NCBI GenBank assembly: GCA_946494635.1
Contig: CAMMCS010000094.1
Coordinates: 1 to 7,466 of the forward strand
Reading direction: 5' to 3'
Source of the DNA: an uncultured Oscillibacter sp.
Lineage (GTDB): Bacteria > Bacillota > Clostridia > Oscillospirales > Oscillospiraceae
Length of the DNA stretch: 7,466 nt
Below are positions 1-4,355 of this stretch, in pieces. A model generated the notes under the pieces. The model did no database searches and was not told the DNA's origin. It worked only from the letters and a program-made list of their open reading frames with translations. Within the stretch, counting starts at the first letter, position 1; every line of letters starts with the position of its first letter. The position numbers and the translations under genes were made by a program.

Positions 1-1101
1 TCGGACCGGGACGGCCACAGCGTCACGGTCACCGGCCCGGTGCCGGAGGCCGCCCGGACCCGGGCCCTGGACGGCCTGGAACTGGAGGCCCGCCTCCGCA
101 AGACCGGCGGCACCGCCTATCGCTGCGACACCGTGGTCACCCTGGTGGATGAGGGGCTGTCCCTTCCTGCCAGCGCCATCAACGCCCTGCGTCGGGATGC
201 CCTGGCGGCCCTCACCGCCGCCCGCACCGCGCCCCCCAAGCGCCGGGAGCTGCCCGCGCCGCCGCTGCCGGATATCGACTGTTCCGCGGAGACGCCCCAA
301 CTCACCCTGTCCGTGGCCCGGCTGGAGCAGCTCTCCCCCGCCCTGCTGGACCTGGGCCGTCCCGCCCGGATCTGCGTCCCGCTGGAGGAGGCCTCCCGGA
401 TGGAGGCCCTGCCTGGCGGGGGGTCGGAGTGGTGCGTCACACTCCCCCGCATTTGGCGGGACCGGGACGAGCCGGCGCTCCGCTCCCAGCTGGAGCAGGC
501 CCGCACCCTGGGCTTCACCGGCGTGCTGATCGGGAATCTGGGCCATCTGCCCCTGGTGCGGGGGATGGACTTCCATCTCTGCGGCGACTACGGCCTGAAC
601 GTGTTCAACTCCCGGTCCCTGGCCTATCTGAAGGGCAAGGGGCTGGAGAGCGCCTGCGTGTCCTTTGAGCTGCGGTTCGCCCAGATCCGGGATCTGAAAA
701 AGGTCCTGCCGGCGGAGGCCATCGTCTACGGCCGCCTGCCCCTGATGATCACGGAGAACTGCCTGGTGCAGAACGAGACCGGCTGCCGCCTGGACCGGCA
801 GGGCGCCTGCGTTCCGAAGGACGGCCCCTGCCGCTGCAGTCCGCCCAACGTCCTGAGGGACCGCACCGGTGCCGCCTTCCCCCTGCTGCCGGCCTACGGC
901 CACCGGACGGAGATCCAGAACAGCAAGCCGCTGTATCTGGCGGACCGGCCGGGCTACCGGACGCTGGGCCTGTCCTATGCCCGGCTCCGCTTCACCACGG
1001 AGACGGCGGAGGAATGTGTCCGCATCCTGCGGGATTATCTGGACGCGGCGCCCGCAGCCGGGGATTTTACCCGGGGGCTCTACGAGCGGGGGGTGGAGTG
1101 A
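1..1101 (+). CDS. U32-family protein with DUF3656 domain, C-terminal part (RlhA/YdcP-like)
   Basis: Partial gene: the frame is open from base 1, so the N-terminal half lies outside the window; 366 codons remain, ending in TGA at 1099-1101. Residues ~25-75 of the visible part contain the DUF3656-type signature (RKTGGTAY, then VDEGLSLPASAINALRRDAL). The rest resembles the second U32 barrel: GNLGHLPLVRG, LCGDYGLNVFNS, then YGRLPLMITENC. A cysteine-rich stretch follows (TENC, TGC, GAC, GPCRC), then LRDRTGAAFPL. In this family, E. coli RlhA (U32 plus DUF3656) hydroxylates a 23S rRNA cytidine, and relatives TrhP and UbiU/UbiV act in tRNA or quinone hydroxylation with cysteine-bound Fe-S clusters. 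Databases often call it 'peptidase U32'; protease activity is doubtful for this branch. The clustered cysteines suggest metal or Fe-S binding, which is inference. It is separated from the downstream operon by about 815 bp. The family is confident, the substrate is not. Confidence 0.85.
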   Translation, partial: SDRDGHSVTVTGPVPEAARTRALDGLELEARLRKTGGTAYRCDTVVTLVDEGLSLPASAINALRRDALAALTAARTAPPKRRELPAPPLPDIDCSAETPQLTLSVARLEQLSPALLDLGRPARICVPLEEASRMEALPGGGSEWCVTLPRIWRDRDEPALRSQLEQARTLGFTGVLIGNLGHLPLVRGMDFHLCGDYGLNVFNSRSLAYLKGKGLESACVSFELRFAQIRDLKKVLPAEAIVYGRLPLMITENCLVQNETGCRLDRQGACVPKDGPCRCSPPNVLRDRTGAAFPLLPAYGHRTEIQNSKPLYLADRPGYRTLGLSYARLRFTTETAEECVRILRDYLDAAPAAGDFTRGLYERGVE

Positions 1102-1127
1102 GCAATGTCGGCGGGAGGATGGGGGTG

Positions 1128-1141
1128 CGTCCCATTGGACG
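1128..1141. repeat. Outer inverted repeat, left copy
   Basis: CGTCCCATTGGACG is the exact reverse complement of 1817-1830. The 14-mer is itself a short dyad (CGTCC...GGACG). It lies next to the outer limit of detectable symmetry, so it is a candidate element end, although similarity continues a few bases outward (GGATGGGG at 1117-1124). Confidence 0.85.
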
Positions 1142-1149
1142 GAGAATCC

Positions 1150-1165
1150 AGCCGGGTTGCCGGCT
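1150..1165. repeat. Hairpin A, left arm (6-bp stem, GTTG loop)
   Basis: AGCCGG, loop GTTG, CCGGCT. The right-arm partner (1793-1808) has the same loop in mirrored orientation but one stem pair is changed from C-G to T-A, with both sides substituted. Confidence 0.8.
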
Positions 1166-1180
1166 TGTCCCAATGCACCC

Positions 1181-1217
1181 CCCGTTTCTCTTTTGGTCTT
1201 GCCAAAAGAGAAACGGG
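1181..1217. repeat. Hairpin B, left arm (16-bp perfect stem)
   Basis: Stem 1181-1196 (CCCGTTTCTCTTTTGG) pairs perfectly with 1202-1217 around the 5-nt loop TCTTG. The mirrored right-arm hairpin at 1746-1777 has five different stem base pairs, all still complementary. There is no T-run directly after the stem on either strand, so it is not a standard intrinsic terminator. A 10-bp perfect palindrome, CCGTGCACGG, follows at 1218-1227. Confidence 0.9.
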
Positions 1218-1252
1218 CCGTGCACGGTCCAAAGAGAAAAAACGCTTTGGTC

Positions 1253-1280
1253 GCAACTTTGCACATCCGTGCAAAGTTGC
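1253..1280. repeat. Hairpin C, left arm (12-bp perfect stem)
   Basis: GCAACTTTGCAC, loop ATCC, GTGCAAAGTTGC. The mirrored right-arm copy at 1684-1711 differs at two stem pairs, both compensated. Read on the minus strand, the hairpin is followed outward by a run of six T (complement of 1237-1242) after a 10-nt gap, which matches the arrangement in the right arm. Confidence 0.9.
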
Positions 1281-1288
1281 TGTACGGG

Positions 1289-1330
1289 GGTCGGCGGATC
1301 GGTGCTTGCTCCGATTTTGCCTGGCCGACC
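1289..1330. repeat. Dyad D, left arm (7-bp stem, long loop)
   Basis: GGTCGGC at 1289-1295 pairs with GCCGACC at 1324-1330 across 28 nt. The loop holds a smaller dyad (ATCGG 1298-1302, CCGAT 1311-1315). The right arm has the same arrangement at 1628-1671. Confidence 0.65.
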
Positions 1331-1465
1331 GGCACGCTATCCTCTTCTGCGAATTTGCAACTGCCGTCCCGTGGCGGAGGGTGCGGAGGGCGTCGGGGTG
1401 GTCGTCGCATTGAGCTGCTTCTCTTTTCGCTGCCGCTGGCCGGTGGTCGATGGCAGTCTCTGCAA

Positions 1466-1487
1466 GGGCCGATGAGGGCATCGGCCC
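1466..1487. repeat. Central hairpin (9-bp stem)
   Basis: GGGCCGATG, loop AGGG, CATCGGCCC. Its midpoint (~1476.5) almost coincides with the symmetry centre of the large palindrome (~1479), so it would sit at the tip of a cruciform or of a folded transcript. Confidence 0.75.
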
Positions 1488-1627
1488 CTACGAGCGCCCG
1501 GGAAGCGCGTAGCGAAGCGGAACGCGCGGAAAGAGGCGCAGACCAAATGCGTTCTTGCACCCCGATGATTGCCGCACCCGCGCCGCGGGAATCCGCCGTC
1601 AAGCCTATACCGCACCCCGCCGCGCCC

Positions 1628-1671
1628 GTCGGCCAGTCCTCGCAAACCCGCAGGCACCATCTCACGCCGAC
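1628..1671. repeat. Dyad D, right arm
   Basis: GTCGGC at 1628-1633 pairs with GCCGAC at 1666-1671 across 32 nt. It mirrors 1289-1330; the outermost pair of the left-arm stem is lost here. Confidence 0.6.
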
Positions 1672-1683
1672 CCTCGTATTTAA

Positions 1684-1711
1684 GCAAACTTGCACGAACG
1701 TGCAAGTTTGC
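1684..1711. repeat. Hairpin C, right arm (12-bp perfect stem)
   Basis: GCAAACTTGCAC, loop GAAC, GTGCAAGTTTGC. Relative to the left copy, two adjacent stem pairs changed (C-G to A-T and T-A to C-G) with pairing intact. On the plus strand it is followed after 8 nt by six T (1720-1725), so it could act as a weak terminator for rightward transcripts, but the gap is longer than usual. Confidence 0.9.
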
Positions 1712-1745
1712 GCCAAACATTTTTTCTTTTCCACCGGGCGCGGCG

Positions 1746-1777
1746 CATTTTCTTTTTGATGTTTCAAAAAGAAAATG
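1746..1777. repeat. Hairpin B, right arm (14-bp perfect stem)
   Basis: Stem 1746-1759 (CATTTTCTTTTTGA) pairs with 1764-1777 around the 4-nt loop TGTT. It is the mirrored counterpart of 1181-1217, with five compensated base-pair differences and a different loop. Confidence 0.9.
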
Positions 1778-1792
1778 GGGGGCGCATTGCCC

Positions 1793-1808
1793 AGCTGGCA
1801 ACCCAGCT
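1793..1808. repeat. Hairpin A, right arm
   Basis: AGCTGG, loop CAAC, CCAGCT. It is the mirrored counterpart of 1150-1165: same loop when read on the other strand, and one compensated stem pair. Confidence 0.8.
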
Positions 1809-1816
1809 GTTTCCCC

Positions 1817-1830
1817 CGTCCAATGGGACG
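1817..1830. repeat. Outer inverted repeat, right copy
   Basis: CGTCCAATGGGACG is the exact reverse complement of 1128-1141. The sequence turns AT-rich shortly afterwards (from about 1850), in keeping with the element ending near 1839. Confidence 0.85.
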
Positions 1831-1856
1831 GCCCCATCCCATATCCCTCGTTTCCT

Positions 1857-1887
1857 TTTACTATTTGTAAATTATATTTTGTATTAT
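1857..1887 (+). promoter_or_regulatory. Possible promoter for the dut-maf-mre operon
   Basis: A TTTACT box (1857-1862, four of six matches to TTGACA) lies 19 nt before TATTAT (1882-1887, five of six to TATAAT), in the only AT-rich patch of the window. Transcription would start near 1895, leaving a leader of about 20 nt before the dut ATG. The spacing is longer than the preferred 17 nt and TATATT at 1873-1878 is an alternative -10, so the assignment is tentative. Confidence 0.35.
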
Positions 1888-1892
1888 ACAAA
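1878..1892. promoter_or_regulatory. Operator-like palindrome TTTGTATTATACAAA
   Basis: This is a perfect 7-bp dyad around one central T. A further half-site, ATTTGTA, sits at 1863-1869. The dyad covers the proposed -10 box and ends 24 nt before the dut start codon, which is a typical position for a repressor site. The binding protein cannot be named from the sequence; a dimeric helix-turn-helix regulator would fit. Confidence 0.5.
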
Positions 1893-1916
1893 TCGTATTC
1901 ATTTCTGGAGTTTGAC

Positions 1917-2348
1917 ATGGAAGAGATCAAGGTAAAATATTTCACAGACGATATCGACGAGCTGTGCTATGTGGAGGGCAAATCCGACTGGATTGACCTC
2001 CACGCAGCGGAGACCGTTACCATGAAGGCCGGGGAGTTCCGGCTGATCCCCCTGGGGGTGGCCATCGCCCTGCCGGAGGGCTACGAGGCCCACATCGTCC
2101 CCCGCAGCTCCACCTTCAAGAATTACGGCATTTTGCAGACCAACTCCATGGGTGTGGTGGACTACACCTACCGGGGCGACGGGGATCAGTGGCAGATGCC
2201 CGCTTACGCCACCCAGGATGTGACCATTGAGAAAAACGCCCGGATCTGCCAGTTCCGCATCATGAAAAATCAGCCGCAACTGCGTTTTGTCCGCGTGGAT
2301 CGCCTGGACGGCCCCGACCGGGGCGGCTTCGGCTCCACAGGAAAGTGA
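1917..2348 (+). CDS. dut: dUTP diphosphatase (dUTPase), YncF/YosS type
   Basis: Hydrolyses dUTP to dUMP and pyrophosphate, keeping uracil out of DNA and feeding dTMP synthesis; the family is a cytoplasmic homotrimer. At 143 aa it has the usual length, and all five motifs are visible: I, DWIDL (24-28); II, PRSS (62-65); III, GVVDYTYRG (79-87) with the expected catalytic Asp82 and Tyr85; IV, ARICQF (108-113); V, RGGFGSTG (135-142). Motif I lacks the common AGYDL form, but DWIDL plus the GDGDQW stretch after motif III matches, from memory, the Bacillus YncF/YosS branch known from prophage SP-beta. The ATG at 1917 has GGAG at 1907-1910. The frame stays open upstream to 1569, but that part lies in the palindrome and adds nothing dUTPase-like. 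It is the first gene of the packed operon, 9 nt before maf, with an operator-like dyad just upstream. Confidence 0.93.
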   Translation: MEEIKVKYFTDDIDELCYVEGKSDWIDLHAAETVTMKAGEFRLIPLGVAIALPEGYEAHIVPRSSTFKNYGILQTNSMGVVDYTYRGDGDQWQMPAYATQDVTIEKNARICQFRIMKNQPQLRFVRVDRLDGPDRGGFGSTGK

Positions 2349-2357
2349 GGGGCGCCC

Positions 2358-2936
2358 ATGGCAAGAATCGTACTGGCCTCCGGCTCTCCCCGGCGGCAGG
2401 AGCTGCTGCAGCGCATCGGCATTACCGGCTTTGACGTCCGGGTGCCGGAGACGGAGGAATCCTATCCCGCCGGCCTCTCCCCCCGGGAGACGGTGGAATA
2501 CATCTCCCGGGAGAAGTCTGACGCGGCTGCCGCCCTCTGCACGGCGGAGGAAATCGTCATCACCGCAGACACCATGGTATTCCTGGATGACGCCCGGCTG
2601 GGCAAGCCGGCGGACGAGGCGGACGCGCTGCGGATGCTGACGGCCCTTCAGGGCCGCCGCCACACGGTGTGTACCGGCGTCACTGTCCGCCGGGGCGATG
2701 AGATCCTGACGGAGAGCGAATCCACTGACGTCTATTTCCGCCCCGCCTCTGAGGCGGAGCTGCTGGCCTACATCCGCACCGGCGAGCCTCTGGACAAGGC
2801 CGGGGCCTACGGCGTCCAGGGCAGGGGCGCGCTGCTGGTGGAGCGGCTGGACGGCGACTTTTTCAACGTAATGGGCCTGCCGGTCCTGCGGCTGAGCCGG
2901 ATGCTGGCGCGGTTCGGCATCCATCTTCTGAACTGA
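2358..2936 (+). CDS. maf: Maf-family nucleoside triphosphate pyrophosphatase
   Basis: Converts dTTP, UTP or modified pyrimidine nucleotides to monophosphates in the cytoplasm; Maf overproduction blocks septation in Bacillus. At 192 aa it is of normal length. Visible motifs are the nucleotide-binding LASGSPRR (6-13), ADT with the probable catalytic Asp71 (70-72), GKP (82-84), GEPLDKAGAYGVQG (142-155) and GDFFNVMGLP (166-175). The DKAGAYGVQG form points to the YhdE (dTTP/UTP) rather than the YceF (m7GTP) branch, by family knowledge. The ATG at 2358 follows a GAGGGG that overlaps the dut stop codon, so translation is probably coupled. Its position directly before mreC is a conserved arrangement in bacteria, although mreB normally lies between them. 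The preceding gene is also a nucleotide pyrophosphatase. Confidence 0.95.
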   Translation: MARIVLASGSPRRQELLQRIGITGFDVRVPETEESYPAGLSPRETVEYISREKSDAAAALCTAEEIVITADTMVFLDDARLGKPADEADALRMLTALQGRRHTVCTGVTVRRGDEILTESESTDVYFRPASEAELLAYIRTGEPLDKAGAYGVQGRGALLVERLDGDFFNVMGLPVLRLSRMLARFGIHLLN

Positions 2937-2947
2937 TACCTGAGAGC

Positions 2948-2955
2948 GGGAGGGG
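2948..2955 (+). promoter_or_regulatory. Ribosome binding site setting the GTG start of mreC
   Basis: GGGAGGGG lies 6 nt before GTG at 2962. No ATG is available nearby, and the protein from this GTG begins with a basic MKKFFR stretch directly before the membrane segment, as expected for MreC. Confidence 0.7.
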
Positions 2956-2961
2956 TTTCCT

Positions 2962-3801
2962 GTGAAAAAATTCTTTCGGGAACACGGCATCTGGGTCCTG
3001 TTCGCCACCGCGGTGGTGGCCGTGGCCCTGGCGCTGATGTCCGTGTTTTCCACCACCTCCTCTCCTCTGACCAACCTGGCAGGGGTCATCACCTCCCCCT
3101 TCCGGTCCGCCTACACCGCTGTGGCAAACTGGATCACGGACAAGCAGAACTACTATCAGGACGTCACCGCCCTGGAGGAGGAAAACACCTCCCTGCGGCG
3201 GGAAAACGCCCAGCTGCGCGCCCAGCTCCGCCAGGCGGAGACGGACAGCGAGGAGAACGCCCGGCTGCGGGAGCTTTTAAACCTGCGGGAGCAGATCTAT
3301 GACCTGGAGCTGGAGACCGCCATGGTGACAGAACACGAAGTCACCAACTGGACCTCCTCTCTGACGCTGAACAAGGGCACGGAGCACGGGGTGGAAGTGA
3401 ACGACTGCGTTATCACCGAGACCGGCGCTCTGGTAGGCGTGGTCAGCCGGGTGGGGCTCAACTGGTGTACGGTCCTCACCATTGTGGACACGGACACCTC
3501 CCTGGGCGCCCAGGTGTACCGCACCAAGGACCTGGGGCTGGCGGTGGGGGACTTTTCCCTGATGGGGGAAAACCGGCTGCGGCTGGACTACCTGCCGGCG
3601 GACTGCCAGCTGCTGGGAGGCGACCTGGTGCTCACCTCCGGCCTGGGGGGCTACTACCCCTCTGGTCTGGAGATCGGCACGGTGGAAGTGGTGCAGCCGG
3701 ATGACTCCGGCGCCGCCTCCTATGCGGTGCTGACCCCCGTGGCGGATTTTGACAGCCTGGTGGAGGTGTTTATCGTCAAATCCTTCGATATTCAGTCCTG
3801 A
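2962..3801 (+). CDS. mreC: Rod shape-determining protein MreC
   Basis: Membrane-anchored scaffold of the elongasome that activates PBP2 and links it with MreD and the cytoskeleton. At 279 aa it is of normal length. A short basic N-terminus (MKKFFREHG) is followed by a membrane segment (~10-28), a Glu/Arg/Leu-rich coiled coil (~63-113, with EEENTSLRRENAQLRAQL) and the extracellular beta-domain (~120-275). That domain carries ALVGVVSRVG (156-165), TIVDTDTSLGA (173-183) and the hallmark TSGLGGYYPSGLEIG (225-239). It starts at GTG with a strong ribosome binding site, 25 nt after maf. The order mreC-mreD-mrdA is classical; mreB is absent from this locus. Confidence 0.96.
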   Translation: MKKFFREHGIWVLFATAVVAVALALMSVFSTTSSPLTNLAGVITSPFRSAYTAVANWITDKQNYYQDVTALEEENTSLRRENAQLRAQLRQAETDSEENARLRELLNLREQIYDLELETAMVTEHEVTNWTSSLTLNKGTEHGVEVNDCVITETGALVGVVSRVGLNWCTVLTIVDTDTSLGAQVYRTKDLGLAVGDFSLMGENRLRLDYLPADCQLLGGDLVLTSGLGGYYPSGLEIGTVEVVQPDDSGAASYAVLTPVADFDSLVEVFIVKSFDIQS

Positions 3802-3815
3802 CGGTCATCGGGGTG

Positions 3816-3823
3816 AAAGGAGG
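3816..3823 (+). promoter_or_regulatory. Strong ribosome binding site setting the TTG start of mreD
   Basis: AAAGGAGG is a near-perfect anti-16S match with 8 nt to TTG at 3832. The strong site probably compensates for the weak start codon; the next in-frame ATG (Met51) would remove about two membrane segments. Confidence 0.8.
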
Positions 3824-3831
3824 CCGCGGCT

Positions 3832-4344
3832 TTGCTGGCCAGAAGTGCAACCATTTTCAAGTGGTCTCTGTATGCCGGGGCCACCCTTGTGTTTTTCCTG
3901 CTCCAGGGCGCTCTGCTGCAGCGGATCAGCCTCTGGGGCGTCATTCCTTTTTGTTTTCCCATCCTGGCGGCGGTTCTGGGAATGTATGAGGGGCCGCTGC
4001 CCGGCTCTATCTATGGCCTGGCGCTGGGCGTGCTCTGCGATCTGCTGCTGCCTGCCGCCATCCCCTGTTTTTACACGCTGGTCTTTCCGGCGGTTGGGCT
4101 GTGCGCGGGCCTGATTTCCCAGAGCCTGCTTCCTGCGGGTTTTGTGTGCGCCGCCGCCTGTTCCCTGCCGGCCTTTTTCCTGACGGACCTGTTCCACTGC
4201 CTGGTGCTGTGGGCCCAGGGCCACGAGGCCTGGGCAGCCGGAGCCTGGCTGTTTTTGCGTGAGACCTGTGTCTCTCTCCCCCTGTGTGTGCCGGCGGCGG
4301 CGCTGTTCTCCGCCGTCTTCCGCCGGACCCATCTGGACGACTAA
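3832..4344 (+). CDS. mreD: Rod shape-determining protein MreD
   Basis: Integral membrane partner of MreC in lateral wall synthesis. It has 170 aa, almost all hydrophobic, with about five or six membrane segments (~11-29, 36-51, 57-78, 81-98, 103-125 and 145-163). The stretch PILAAVLGMYEGPLPGSIYG, continuing into LALGVLCD (43-70), carries the glycine-rich pattern with a conserved Asp that is typical of MreD, a family otherwise poorly conserved in sequence. The TTG start is supported by AAAGGAGG. The protein ends with the charged tail RRTHLDD. It lies 30 nt after mreC and 11 nt before the PBP2 gene. Assignment relies on hydropathy, this motif and gene order together. Confidence 0.93.
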   Translation: MLARSATIFKWSLYAGATLVFFLLQGALLQRISLWGVIPFCFPILAAVLGMYEGPLPGSIYGLALGVLCDLLLPAAIPCFYTLVFPAVGLCAGLISQSLLPAGFVCAAACSLPAFFLTDLFHCLVLWAQGHEAWAAGAWLFLRETCVSLPLCVPAAALFSAVFRRTHLDD

Positions 4345-4355
4345 GCGAGGTGCCC

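Larger units (their letters stand above)
1117..1839. repeat. ~720-bp composite imperfect palindrome (two mirrored arms of hairpins)
   Basis: This element fills most of the gap between the U32 gene and dut. The left arm reads inward from 1117; the right arm, reverse-complemented from 1839, gives the same series of blocks. Matched blocks are 1117-1124/1832-1839, 1128-1141/1817-1830 (perfect 14 nt), hairpins 1150-1165/1793-1808, 1181-1217/1746-1777 and 1253-1280/1684-1711, the dyads 1289-1330/1628-1672, and short blocks 1393-1400/1558-1565, 1406-1411/1546-1551 and 1415-1426/1530-1541. Paired coordinates always sum to about 2953-2964, so the two arms are collinear mirror images about ~1479, with only about 100 bp of weakly matching core. 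No credible gene was seen inside: open frames occur on both strands but lack a start signal and resemble no family. It could be a REP/BIME- or MITE-like repeat, or a structured RNA. No transposase or target-site duplication was seen. Confidence 0.85.

Noticed and set aside
1181..1217. Intrinsic terminator of the U32 gene
   Set aside because: The 16-bp stem is strong but is followed by GCCGTGC rather than a T-run, and it lies 80 bp after the stop codon as part of the repeated element.
869..1759. Plus-strand open frame running from the U32 gene into the palindrome
   Set aside because: It begins in the wrong frame of the U32 gene, has no ribosome binding site, and its sequence simply reads through hairpin DNA.
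1102..1839. CRISPR array
   Set aside because: The repeats are inverted and arranged as mirrored single hairpins; there are no regularly spaced direct repeats and no spacers.
1117..1839. Insertion sequence
   Set aside because: No transposase frame and no convincing flanking target duplication; only a non-autonomous element would fit.
1569..1916. 116-residue N-terminal extension of the dUTPase frame
   Set aside because: It lies in the palindrome and the AT-rich promoter region, dUTPases of this branch start at the equivalent of the ATG at 1917, and that ATG has its own ribosome binding site.
1337..1945. Minus-strand open frame of 202 codons inside the palindrome
   Set aside because: Its product is basic and low in hydrophobic structure, and the mirrored arm yields similar pseudo-peptides in another frame, as expected for non-coding repeat DNA. 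Such repeats often create false hypothetical proteins.
1899..3092. Minus-strand open frame of 397 codons across dut and maf
   Set aside because: It is a shadow of two well-supported plus-strand genes and has no recognisable domain.
4284..4355. Earlier GTG start for PBP2, overlapping mreD
   Set aside because: It adds 24 Pro/Gly/Arg-rich residues before the membrane anchor, and the ATG at 4356 is better placed.
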